IMG/VR virus record: IMGVR_UViG_3300035162_003131
Span: 1 to 22,047 of that record
Length of the DNA: 22,047 nt
Reading direction: 5' to 3' (one strand)
Source: a virus
Numbering within the stretch: the first letter of the stretch is position 1; each line of letters begins with the position of its first letter. The position numbers and the translations under genes are program-made. The notes beneath the pieces are model-generated. The model made no database searches. It saw nothing but the letters and a program-made list of their open reading frames with translations, and was not told the DNA's origin. Below, piece by piece: positions 1-6,301 of the stretch.

Positions 1-85
1 CGTCGTTGTCATCATCAACATCAATATCAGATAAGACTGCATTAATAACAAAAAGCATTATCAAACTCGATGCGAATACTAACAT
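1..85 (-). CDS. Small membrane protein, cut by the window edge
   Basis: The reading frame starts with ATG at 85 and is still open at base 1, giving 28 residues. It begins MLVFASSLIMLFVINAVLSD, a hydrophobic segment that is either one membrane helix or a signal anchor, and then turns strongly acidic (a run of Asp residues). Its ATG follows the stop of the hli gene at once, with no spacer, so it is probably translated by coupling to that gene. The GGAG just upstream, inside the hli 3' end, can act as ribosome binding site. The C-terminus is outside the window and I do not recognise the family. Confidence 0.6.
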   Translation of the reverse strand, partial: MLVFASSLIMLFVINAVLSDIDVDDDND

Positions 86-193
86 TTACCATACTCCAGG
101 GATTAGGTTGCCGGTTAGGGCATAAGCACCCATTGCTGCGATGACGCCGAGCATTGCTGCCCAACCATTAATACGTTCTGCATTTTGATTCAT
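86..193 (-). CDS. hli: High-light-inducible protein, short form (35 aa)
   Basis: This 35-residue protein contains AERINGWAAMLGVIAAMGAY, the single chlorophyll-binding helix of the Hli/Scp family with the conserved E-x-x-N-G-x-x-A-M-x-G pattern. Hli proteins sit in the thylakoid membrane, bind pigment and protect photosystems from excess light. Cyanophages carry them to keep host photosynthesis running during infection. The gene is small, but a strong TTTGGAGC ribosome binding site lies about 7 bases before the ATG. The start overlaps the stop of the upstream 49-aa gene (ATGA), and a membrane-protein gene follows without a gap. The family assignment is secure. The exact pigment role in this phage is inference. 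Confidence 0.93.
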   Translation of the reverse strand: MNQNAERINGWAAMLGVIAAMGAYALTGNLIPGVW

Positions 194-339
194 TTGTTTT
201 GCTCCAAAGTTTTGTTGGTAATAATAATTTTCTCTCCGTCATGAGAGAATTGTAACTCATCTTCTGGATGCCATAGAAGTTCTTCGTACATGTCATCCAG
301 TTTCTGCATGTCCTCGTAGAGAGCATTGGGATTTGTCAT
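190..339 (-). CDS. Hypothetical acidic protein (49 aa)
   Basis: ATG at 339, TGA at 192-190 overlapping the ATG of the short hli gene. The 49-residue protein starts MTNPNALYEDMQKLDDMYEE and is rich in Asp and Glu. Its N-terminal half is probably helical and the C-terminal half carries a short strand-like stretch (EKIIITNK). It has no signal peptide or membrane segment. It is the first gene after an extended -10 promoter at 372-399 and heads a small operon with hli and the membrane protein. I do not recognise a function. The translational coupling, good frame and promoter support it as real. Confidence 0.75.
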   Translation of the reverse strand: MTNPNALYEDMQKLDDMYEELLWHPEDELQFSHDGEKIIITNKTLEQNK

Positions 340-371
340 TTGATGTTTAATGTCTGAGGTATCTATTCGCC

Positions 372-399
372 ATTATAGCAGATAGATATTATTTGTCAG
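372..399 (-). promoter_or_regulatory. Sigma70-type promoter for the 49-aa/hli operon
   Basis: On the minus strand CTGACA (399-394) and TATAAT (377-372) are separated by 16 bases. A TG lies one base before the -10, making an extended -10 (TGCTATAAT). The -35 overlaps the last codons of the longer hli gene. This is a host-polymerase promoter of the early cyanophage type, and the leader to the ATG at 339 is about 25 bases. Confidence 0.7.
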
Positions 400-614
400 A
401 ATCCGAAGACGCCAAAGAAAAATACACTACCACTAGTGGCATAAGAGACGACAGCAGCAACAAATCCAAGCATAGCAGTGCGTCCATTTAGTTTCTCTGC
501 TTTCTCTGCATATGTCTCAAGACCATAACGCTGTGCGTCGGTTTCTGAGATGTACATTCTAGGTTCTGCGGCATACATGTTTGTACGGCCACCATCTTCA
601 GTTGTTACAGTCAT
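396..614 (-). CDS. hli: High-light-inducible protein, long form (72 aa)
   Basis: This 72-residue protein has a polar N-terminal extension of about 35 residues (Tyr, Glu and Thr rich). It is followed by AEKAEKLNGRTAMLGFVAAV, the Hli chlorophyll-binding helix with its N-G-R-x-A-M-x-G core near residues 40-52, and a hydrophobic Phe-rich tail. It is expected to insert in host thylakoids and protect or stabilise photosystem complexes during infection. A consensus promoter (642-670) lies directly upstream and GGAG sits 10 bases before the ATG. The second promoter of this cluster overlaps its stop. The family assignment is secure. Two different hli genes within 600 bases suggest duplication or separate acquisition. 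Confidence 0.94.
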   Translation of the reverse strand: MTVTTEDGGRTNMYAAEPRMYISETDAQRYGLETYAEKAEKLNGRTAMLGFVAAVVSYATSGSVFFFGVFGF

Positions 615-641
615 GATACACTCCGTAATGTTTCTTTACAT

Positions 642-670
642 ATTATATAGTAAAAAAAGAAGGGCGTCAA
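642..670 (-). promoter_or_regulatory. Consensus sigma70 promoter for the 72-aa hli gene
   Basis: TTGACG (670-665) and TATAAT (647-642) on the minus strand with exactly 17 bases between. The -35 box lies in the loop and 3' arm of the terminator hairpin at 652-677, so one sequence ends the upstream transcript and starts the hli transcript. The leader to the ATG at 614 is about 20 bases. Confidence 0.8.
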
Positions 671-677
671 GCCCTTC
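652..677 (-). terminator. Rho-independent terminator, fused to a promoter
   Basis: On the minus strand GAAGGGC pairs with GCCCTTC around the loop TTGAC (677-659), followed by a run of seven T (658-652). This is a textbook intrinsic terminator 34 bases after the stop of the 57-aa gene, ending the small-gene transcript that comes from the right. Confidence 0.88.
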
Positions 678-710
678 AAAACAATTGTTGTAGTTTATGT
701 AACAAAATTA

Positions 711-884
711 TCAAATTCTGGTGCAGACAAGTTGTTCAGTAGTAGCATTTAATTTGCAAGAAAACTTATCCTTACGCATTTCAGATGCTTCAAAAAGTTC
801 AATTGCAATAAGTGCAAACAATTGAGCTATCAACATACCATGTATGATATAGTTGCCCAATTCTTTTCCATTTACATTTTTCAT
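711..884 (-). CDS. Small single-helix membrane protein (57 aa)
   Basis: ATG at 884, TGA at 713-711. The protein begins MKNVNGKELG, then has one predicted membrane helix (about residues 12-31, IIHGMLIAQLFALIAIEL). The tail is charged and then polar, with two Cys (near residues 42 and 54). There is no clear ribosome binding site. A late-promoter-like GTTAAATA lies 23 bases upstream and an intrinsic terminator lies just downstream, which frames it as a one-gene unit or the last gene of a run. The function is unknown. Many cyanophages carry such short membrane proteins. Confidence 0.65.
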   Translation of the reverse strand: MKNVNGKELGNYIIHGMLIAQLFALIAIELFEASEMRKDKFSCKLNATTEQLVCTRI

Positions 885-906
885 AGAATTGAAGTTATAC
901 TAATAG

Positions 907-914
907 TATTTAAC
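907..914 (-). promoter_or_regulatory. Possible late promoter variant (GTTAAATA)
   Basis: GTTAAATA on the minus strand (914-907), 23 bases before the ATG of the 57-aa gene. It differs from the T4-like NATAAATA late motif at one position. The same NNTAAATA shape occurs at similar distance before two other small genes here (18175-18182 and 20572-20579), which is the main support. Confidence 0.35.
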
Positions 915-947
915 AAATTAAAAAGTAACTAAAGAATTCTATCAAAA

Positions 948-1157
948 TCAATAATCCATGTTGCCGCCATAACTGATGCAGGTCTTTTTGTTTTCTGCTG
1001 ATGATCTACACCACTGTCTCACATAAGCATCTGGATCTTTGGTCATTCTAAGGTGAGCATCATTGTGGACCACCCCTATGAATGCTATCACTCCGAACAT
1101 CAGGAGTGAGGTCATCACCCCAGGATTCGTTATGAAGTTTATAAAATAATTTTTCAT
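948..1157 (-). CDS. Hypothetical membrane protein (69 aa)
   Basis: The ATG at 1157 overlaps the stop of the upstream 83-aa gene (ATGA). Residues about 13-30 (VMTSLLMFGVIAFIGVVH) form one membrane helix. The tail is hydrophilic with two Cys (WCRSS and KKTC), about ten residues apart, that could form a disulfide or bind metal. The topology is probably N-terminus in the cytoplasm, but I cannot prove it. I recognise no family. It is co-transcribed with the 83-aa gene and probably with the outer-membrane-like gene further upstream. Confidence 0.7.
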   Translation of the reverse strand: MKNYFINFITNPGVMTSLLMFGVIAFIGVVHNDAHLRMTKDPDAYVRQWCRSSAENKKTCISYGGNMDY

Positions 1158-1405
1158 TCAGAAACTTCGGGAGGATTTGGCCAACCTGGTGGACACATAG
1201 GTACACTGTAAGGTTCACTCATAATAGACTCTACAATTTTTTCATCAATATTTACAGGGTTTATAGCATCACTATCTCTCCATAGAGATGGCATATCTAA
1301 AAGTACTCTACCTGATGTCTCTGCAGGGACAATACTTCTAATACAGAGTGGGGGAAGTTGATAATCCATAAAAAAAGGGATGCCGTCGCACCCCCAGTAT
1401 AACAT
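1154..1405 (-). CDS. Hypothetical protein (83 aa)
   Basis: ATG at 1405, stop overlapping the next start. The 83 residues are rich in Pro, Cys and Trp near both ends (MLYWGCDGIPFF at the start, MCPPGWPNPPEVSE at the end) with a more regular acidic middle. It has no membrane helix and no known motif. It sits 28 bases after the stop of the outer-membrane-barrel-like gene, with no terminator visible between them, so they probably share the late transcript. The function is unknown. The coupling to the 69-aa gene supports it being real. Confidence 0.65.
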   Translation of the reverse strand: MLYWGCDGIPFFMDYQLPPLCIRSIVPAETSGRVLLDMPSLWRDSDAINPVNIDEKIVESIMSEPYSVPMCPPGWPNPPEVSE

Positions 1406-1433
1406 CTAGATGTTTATGTGTCTATATTGAATA

Positions 1434-1808
1434 TCAGAAGCTGTACTTCAGACCCAACTTGGTTCCATAACCGCGATCGATGTTGTCGTCGCCAGAACCG
1501 ACGAAACTAACTTCGCCATATGCACCCAGTGCATCGGTGACAGCAAGACCCAGGCCTGCCTTACCAGAAGGAACGGTGTCGCTTTCAGCGCCATCAGGGG
1601 AGACTACACTAGCTCCTCCTTGGACGTAATAGGAAGCAGACTCACCAAGTTCGCCTTCATAGCCAACGTGAAGATCGGTGGCGGTTCCTGAGTAATCAGA
1701 ACCAGTCCAACCTGAGTTGGCTTCCACGTTCACATAAGGACCGGCTAGGGCAGCAGCTGGAGCAAGGGCAATAGCAGCGGCAGCTGCAGCGATAGTCGTT
1801 TTAAACAT
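1434..1808 (-). CDS. Secreted outer-membrane beta-barrel-like protein (124 aa)
   Basis: Residues 1-22 form a clear signal peptide: a Lys, a long Ala/Ile stretch, then a cleavage site after Ala-Leu-Ala. The mature part, about 102 residues, alternates small, Gly-rich, aromatic strands (HVGYEGELG, ASYYVQGGASV, AGLGLAV, GAYGEVSFVG) and ends KLGLKYSF. A C-terminal aromatic residue in a last amphipathic strand is the usual signal for outer-membrane insertion. The length would fit a small barrel of about six to eight strands, or one subunit of an oligomer. Its base composition is clearly more GC-rich than its neighbours, suggesting recent acquisition, perhaps from a host porin-like gene. A late promoter and a hairpin-rich leader lie upstream, and AGAGGAAA supplies the ribosome binding site. 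It could act on the host surface late in infection, for example in superinfection exclusion. That role is inference. Confidence 0.8.
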   Translation of the reverse strand: MFKTTIAAAAAAIALAPAAALAGPYVNVEANSGWTGSDYSGTATDLHVGYEGELGESASYYVQGGASVVSPDGAESDTVPSGKAGLGLAVTDALGAYGEVSFVGSGDDNIDRGYGTKLGLKYSF

Positions 1809-1857
1809 TAGAATTTCCTCTTTGAATTTACTTGCGGAATGATTACCCGCAGATGAA

Positions 1858-1920
1858 AGAGCCTCGACGTGGCTCTGTTACGCAACTGTCACACTGAACT
1901 AAGTATTTTTACGGTGTGAC
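1858..1920 (-). promoter_or_regulatory. Two-hairpin mRNA leader of the barrel gene
   Basis: Between the late promoter and the ATG at 1808 lie two perfect inverted repeats. GTCACAC (1920-1914) pairs with GTGTGAC (1894-1888), leaving a 19-base loop. AGAGCC (1876-1871) pairs with GGCTCT (1863-1858), leaving a 7-base loop. Neither is followed by a T run, so they are more likely stability or translation elements of the roughly 110-base leader than terminators. Confidence 0.5.
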
Positions 1921-1926
1921 AATTGT

Positions 1927-1934
1927 TATTTATC
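1927..1934 (-). promoter_or_regulatory. T4-type late promoter (GATAAATA)
   Basis: GATAAATA on the minus strand (1934-1927) matches the NATAAATA late motif of T4-like cyanophages, read by phage-modified polymerase with a gp55-type sigma. It lies within a perfect 9-base-pair inverted repeat (TTATCTTAA at 1930-1938 and its complement at 1946-1954). That repeat follows directly after the glycan operon's last stop. The gene it would serve is the barrel-like gene. Confidence 0.7.
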
Positions 1935-1956
1935 TTAATTGATTTTTAAGATAATG

Positions 1957-2787
1957 TCAAGAAGGTGGGGTTTCCGCCTCTTGTGCTTGCTTGGCAGCAC
2001 TGTTTTCAGTAATTCTGCCAAGATAAGGATCATAGTTCATATAGTCTACAATGTCAATGTTGGCACCGTTTTGAGCCCAGAAGTTAGAAAGAGCATTAAA
2101 GTTTCCTTGATGAAAGACTCCAATATGTTCTGGATGAATAGATGATCCCAATTCCGTCTTATAGATTAAGAGTGGAATTGAATAAGTATTACCTGAATTA
2201 TAAATCAAATCATCAGCAACAGCGCGTGGTTTACAACCATTATCCAGTTTATACTTATCCTTTCTACAATGTAAACGGATCAATTTTTCTGCGTGATGAC
2301 GATTAATTAGATAACATGCAGTAGAGAAATCATTAACAAACCTCTTATGAAGTTTGACATGAATATCTCCAGTGCAGATGATTGCAATTTGAACAACATC
2401 CCAATCATATGGAACATGTGCATAAAAGTCTTTCCAAGAAAAGTTCCAGTACTTAACTAAGTCAAGGTTGCAATCATCTTCCATTATTATAGCATAAGGG
2501 CTATCAGATGTGGCAAGCCAATGTTTAATTGCTTTAAGATGACTAGTAGTACAACCAATCTCACCACCAGACATGTTATTAGGATATGTCCCAGTAAGAA
2601 TATTACTTAGGTCATCCTCTCTGCCATCATATGCAGAGATGCGTTCATAGTTTTCAACTTCCCAGTAGTCAAATTGATCCTCCATATACTGCTGTCTTTC
2701 TGGTTGCCCATCAAGATTGAGATAGTAGATAGGGCCAATTCCCTTTAACTTACATGCTGCTTTGTTTTTATCCTGCAATTCTTTCAT
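1957..2787 (-). CDS. Glycosyltransferase family 25-like (276 aa)
   Basis: The opening IYYLNLDGQPERQQYMEDQF, the central GEIGCTTSHLKAIKHW (about residues 75-90) and AIIMEDDCNL (about residues 98-109) are the hallmarks of LPS-biosynthesis glycosyltransferases of family GT25. The Glu-Asp-Asp binds the metal-nucleotide sugar donor. Members add galactose or similar sugars to LPS, or to hydroxylysine in eukaryotes. The protein is soluble with no signal peptide. It is the last gene of the long operon, its ATG overlapping the stop of the dehydrogenase gene. A hairpin with late promoter follows it, but no clear T-run terminator. The family call is strong. Donor and acceptor are unknown. Confidence 0.88.
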   Translation of the reverse strand: MKELQDKNKAACKLKGIGPIYYLNLDGQPERQQYMEDQFDYWEVENYERISAYDGREDDLSNILTGTYPNNMSGGEIGCTTSHLKAIKHWLATSDSPYAIIMEDDCNLDLVKYWNFSWKDFYAHVPYDWDVVQIAIICTGDIHVKLHKRFVNDFSTACYLINRHHAEKLIRLHCRKDKYKLDNGCKPRAVADDLIYNSGNTYSIPLLIYKTELGSSIHPEHIGVFHQGNFNALSNFWAQNGANIDIVDYMNYDPYLGRITENSAAKQAQEAETPPS

Positions 2788-3899
2788 AATTCAATCCAGT
2801 ATACAGGATCTGTAGGAGTTTTAAAATTCACTCTCTCGTCAACTTGAGATTTAATTTGATCTTCAGTAACATATACTTCATACCCAAGATTTAAAAGATC
2901 TTTACATAAACGATATTGTTGACTCTCCGTAAGAATATCAGTACCACTCTTATATGCAATTGACTGGAAACCAAATGGCAACTTATTTACATTTTTTGAA
3001 ACAAAATAATCTCTCAAAAACTTAGCATGTTCATCATTAAAATTATCTGTAGTTTCCCCCAGATTATATTTCAAACCAAGTTTTTCTGCGTAAGCAGCAA
3101 AAGCGCGGTTGTCTCTTGGTAAACAAGGGCCACCATACCCATATCCATATTTCAAATACTTACCACCAACCCTAGTGTCAGCACCTATAGCTTGGAGTGC
3201 CAAGTCAATCTCATCACCATGACCAGAAAGAGTCATCACTTCTCCAACCATATTTGCATAACTAATTTTAGTAGTCAGGAAACAATTGACTGCCAACTTA
3301 ACCATCTCAGCAGATGTCGTGGACATAAAACTAATCCGAGGTTCAGTCTCTTGAATTTTATTATATAATTCACAAAGATCTGCATAGATCAAACTATTAT
3401 TACCACCGATCAACACCATATCCGCACGTCTCAAATCACGCACAATTGATCCTTGAGCAATAAATTCTGGATTATAAAAAACTTCTATGCCATGACCATC
3501 CAATTTTTTTTGAATTTGTTCACAGTCTCCTGGATTAGTAGTACATCCGACTACAAAAGATTTACCTCCAATGAATCCAGATGTTTTTTTTATATCATCA
3601 ACAACACCCCAAACAGCACTTACATCATAACTGCCATCCGGAAGAGATGGTGTTGCAACAAGAGTGTATATGATTTCGCATTCATCAATAACTTTTTGAT
3701 TACTTGTAGTTGCAGTTAGATTTGTTGCCTCAAGCAACAACTTTTGTACTTCAGGTTCAGTAGTTTCAATTGTACGATTTTGAAGACCCTTTACATAATC
3801 TTCTCTACAGTCTGAAACTACAACGTCATATCCTGCTTGCTCGCAAAGAAGAGCAAAACAAATACCAAGTCGCCCTGCGCCAATTACTCCAATCTTCAT
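2784..3899 (-). CDS. UDP-glucose/GDP-mannose-type 6-dehydrogenase (371 aa)
   Basis: This enzyme family oxidises C6 of a nucleotide sugar twice with NAD+, giving a uronic acid donor. Visible are the Rossmann motif GAGRLG (residues 7-12) and Asn-Pro-Glu-Phe (143-146). The helix E-x-x-K-x-x-x-N carries Lys201 and Asn205, and the catalytic Cys259 sits in GYGYGGPCLPRDN. At 371 residues it is shorter than bacterial UDP-glucose dehydrogenases (about 390-450), mostly in the C-terminal UDP-binding domain. The substrate could therefore be UDP-glucose, GDP-mannose or an N-acetyl sugar. It overlaps the NAD synthetase gene upstream and the GT25-like gene downstream by 4 bases each. NAD demand by this enzyme could explain its neighbour. 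Confidence 0.88.
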   Translation of the reverse strand: MKIGVIGAGRLGICFALLCEQAGYDVVVSDCREDYVKGLQNRTIETTEPEVQKLLLEATNLTATTSNQKVIDECEIIYTLVATPSLPDGSYDVSAVWGVVDDIKKTSGFIGGKSFVVGCTTNPGDCEQIQKKLDGHGIEVFYNPEFIAQGSIVRDLRRADMVLIGGNNSLIYADLCELYNKIQETEPRISFMSTTSAEMVKLAVNCFLTTKISYANMVGEVMTLSGHGDEIDLALQAIGADTRVGGKYLKYGYGYGGPCLPRDNRAFAAYAEKLGLKYNLGETTDNFNDEHAKFLRDYFVSKNVNKLPFGFQSIAYKSGTDILTESQQYRLCKDLLNLGYEVYVTEDQIKSQVDERVNFKTPTDPVYWIEL

Positions 3900-4651
3900 A
3901 ACTTAAATGTCGGGATAGATTCCATCTTGTGCTTATTTTTACAATTGAATTCGTGCAGAATTCTAACAGCAGGGCCGTTACCATGCTCCATTGCATATTC
4001 TAAATCTTCGTATGATGCACCAATCTGTGCCTCATCGGTCCTTGAATCTTCCCACAGACCGTCTGTAGGAGGTGCATCAATAATACGTTGATCTACGCCA
4101 AGATGCCTTCCAAGTTCCCATACTTCAGTTTTATATAGATCAGCAATAGGAGCGATGTCAACACCGCCATCACCATATTTAGTGTAGAATCCAATACCAT
4201 AATCTTCAACCTTATTACCAGTTCCAACAACAATACCACCTACATAACCAGCAATTTGATACAGAGTCACCATGCGAAGACGAGACTTTGTATTAGCGTT
4301 AGCAAGTTGATTATCAAGGAACCTACCATCAGTACAAGTATCAATAGATTGCATCAATGACGAGTAAGTATTACTAAGATCTACTCTAACCTTTTCAACA
4401 TTCTCATATTTCGTAGAAAGATAATCAGTATAATCACTTGAAAGTTTATCATTTGCTTCACTTGAAAGTAAAGGCATTGACAACACATAGGTAGGCATAC
4501 CAGTTTCTGCACAGAGAGTAGAGACTACTGCAGAGTCAATACCCCCCGATACACCGATCACCAATGATTTAATATTATTTTTATCTGCGTATTCCTTAAT
4601 CCAGTTCGTGATATTAGATTTAAGTTTACTGTAATTTTCTATTCTATTCAT
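3896..4651 (-). CDS. nadE: Ammonia-dependent NAD+ synthetase
   Basis: It makes NAD+ from deamido-NAD+, ATP and ammonia. Counting from the ATG at 4651, the ATP-pyrophosphatase loop SGGIDS is at 35-40. The helix NTKSRLRMVTLYQ follows at about 120-132, GTGNK at 143-147, and KYGDGGVDIAPIADLYKT at about 158-174. The last carries the deamido-NAD site. Pro-Pro-Thr-x-Gly-Leu-Trp and Asp-Glu-x-Gln near 194-210 complete the set. There is no nitrilase domain, so ammonia must be free. The 251 residues match the short bacterial form. I chose ATG at 4651 because it overlaps the upstream stop as ATGA. A TTG at 4672 would add 7 residues. It sits inside a glycan operon, next to an NAD-using dehydrogenase. Confidence 0.93.
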   Translation of the reverse strand: MNRIENYSKLKSNITNWIKEYADKNNIKSLVIGVSGGIDSAVVSTLCAETGMPTYVLSMPLLSSEANDKLSSDYTDYLSTKYENVEKVRVDLSNTYSSLMQSIDTCTDGRFLDNQLANANTKSRLRMVTLYQIAGYVGGIVVGTGNKVEDYGIGFYTKYGDGGVDIAPIADLYKTEVWELGRHLGVDQRIIDAPPTDGLWEDSRTDEAQIGASYEDLEYAMEHGNGPAVRILHEFNCKNKHKMESIPTFKL

Positions 4652-5499
4652 AGGACAATCCAATCTGGGCAATAAAGGTCTTTAGTATCTTTGTCTGCAT
4701 ATGCAGGTCCGAACCACATCTTTGGTGCGATAACTTTTTTATCTGGATTAGAGATAAGCCAAGCACCCCACCAACTCATAGAACTATTAGCAATAATAGC
4801 ATGAGAACATAAAGACATCAAGCATAAGTCAGCATATGGTGTGAATGACCCATCAGCATACTTATCTTCTGGTTCCGAAATTAAAAATCTGTCTCCTGAA
4901 AAGAACTCTTGTTCTTTAACCCACTCAACAGAATCCGAAAAAACAACAACAGGTTGTCTTGGATCAAACTTTGATAGTGCTTTCTCATAATATTCAATGG
5001 ATTGCACTGGATGCATAGAACCACATTGAGTATAGGACCACTTAAATCCACGAACATCTGTAAGGTTAGGATCTCCTCTACGAACGTGAAGCATTATAGG
5101 TTCTTGACCTTTAAGCTCTTGCATCATCTCTTGACAGGGAATCAAGTGTTCTTTGTGAAATGTAAAATCCTTACGAATAACATCCGTAATATGATTGAAG
5201 TATCTCCATGATTGAAAGAATCCATAGAGACTCATATTATCTGGACATTGTTCAAACACTTCTTTAGAGAAATGAAAGTGTGGTTCCTGAACATATTGAA
5301 ACTCTTCAATAACACCTTCTTTCCTTTCTGGGGATAGTTCAAAGCATTCATGAAGACTATAATTTTCAATTCCCTTTCTATCTGGTGGAGGAATACACCA
5401 ATCATAATCATGATGAGCAGCAATACCACGGAGAGCAGCATACTCAAACATTTGATTTCCAAGTCTTCCAAGACTTCCTATGTGATTAAATGCTAGCAT
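4648..5499 (-). CDS. Fucosyltransferase-like glycosyltransferase, GT11 (283 aa)
   Basis: GRLGNQMFEYAALRG near the N-terminus (residues 11-25) and LHVRRGDP (H138, R140, D143) are the signature motifs of alpha-1,2-fucosyltransferases (GT11). The later block ANSSMSWWGAWL is also conserved in the family. These enzymes use GDP-L-fucose or a related GDP-L-sugar and add it to a sugar acceptor. The fold is GT-B with no membrane anchor. It overlaps the upstream GT gene by 14 bases and NadE by 4. It is one of four such proteins in the operon, and the closest to the textbook motif. Given the epimerase at the operon head, GDP-L-galactose is a possible donor (inference). Confidence 0.9.
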   Translation of the reverse strand: MLAFNHIGSLGRLGNQMFEYAALRGIAAHHDYDWCIPPPDRKGIENYSLHECFELSPERKEGVIEEFQYVQEPHFHFSKEVFEQCPDNMSLYGFFQSWRYFNHITDVIRKDFTFHKEHLIPCQEMMQELKGQEPIMLHVRRGDPNLTDVRGFKWSYTQCGSMHPVQSIEYYEKALSKFDPRQPVVVFSDSVEWVKEQEFFSGDRFLISEPEDKYADGSFTPYADLCLMSLCSHAIIANSSMSWWGAWLISNPDKKVIAPKMWFGPAYADKDTKDLYCPDWIVL

Positions 5500-6301
5500 A
5501 TTTTTTAAGATAATCTTGTTGCGAATAATAGTCTAATAGTTGTTCACGATCCATACTCTGGATTCTTTCCCACTCTGCCATATTAAATTGCATATGTGGA
5601 TTAGAGAACCAGGAGTTTTCACCTCTGGAATGTTCTAAATGATAAACTGGTTTATCAATTCTACCAACATTATATCCAAGTGTAGTGAATCTGTAAAATC
5701 TTTCCTTATCTTCTGGTGCATATGCCTTGAAGTTTTCATTCTCCATACCACCATCAATGTAAACTTGACGACGGAAGAACTGCGCCCATCCAAAATCAGA
5801 TGTAGAGTCTTCAGATACAGCATTCAAAAACTCATAGTCACCAGTTTCTAAAAACTTAGATACCGTGATGTCAGTGGCCATAACTTTCTTTTGATAGAGT
5901 CCACTACCATATGGATATACCACATCATAGATTTCTTCTATAATTCCAGTATATGCTAGCACATAAGATTCAATAGGAAGAATGACATCACAATCATAGT
6001 TGACCACAATTTCAGTCTTCGCCTCCATGATCATTTCATTGAGAACTCTCTGTCTATGAAACAGTGGTTCATGACTTTTCTCAAAGATATGAACAAGATC
6101 CACAGGAACATTACATATATCCTGAAGGATCGGCATTACATCTTCTTGGAAAATTGATCTAGAATCAACCTCCTTAACAATAATATTTGTTTCAAAGTTT
6201 TCTAATAGAAAAGCTAAGGAAGTAATAACATTTCGCATTCTATCATCCGACTCAATTCGAATAGGAATAATGAATGTTGCTTTAGATAAATCAGTTCTCA
6301 T
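5486..6301 (-). CDS. GT-A glycosyltransferase, galactosyltransferase-like (271 aa)
   Basis: The start TFIIPIRIESDDRMRNVITS is the first beta-alpha unit of an inverting GT-A fold. The metal-binding DXD is NYDCDV, about residues 100-105. FGWAQFFRRQVYIDGGMENE followed by APEDKERFYR matches the acceptor-side block of GT2/GT7-type transferases, in which a conserved Glu-Asp is the catalytic base. The protein is soluble and 271 residues long, normal for a single catalytic domain. The start codon overlaps the GT2 gene upstream by 11 bases. The donor and the linkage made cannot be told. I am sure of the fold class but less sure of the subfamily. Confidence 0.82.
   Translation of the reverse strand: MRTDLSKATFIIPIRIESDDRMRNVITSLAFLLENFETNIIVKEVDSRSIFQEDVMPILQDICNVPVDLVHIFEKSHEPLFHRQRVLNEMIMEAKTEIVVNYDCDVILPIESYVLAYTGIIEEIYDVVYPYGSGLYQKKVMATDITVSKFLETGDYEFLNAVSEDSTSDFGWAQFFRRQVYIDGGMENENFKAYAPEDKERFYRFTTLGYNVGRIDKPVYHLEHSRGENSWFSNPHMQFNMAEWERIQSMDREQLLDYYSQQDYLKKYASI

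Noticed and set aside
1858-1876. AGAGCC/GGCTCT hairpin as a terminator
   Set aside because: No T run follows on either strand, and it lies between a promoter and the gene that promoter serves.
4652-4672. Longer NadE start at TTG 4672
   Set aside because: The ATG at 4651 gives the usual ATGA overlap with the upstream stop and the normal family N-terminus. The seven extra residues are only the upstream gene read in another frame.
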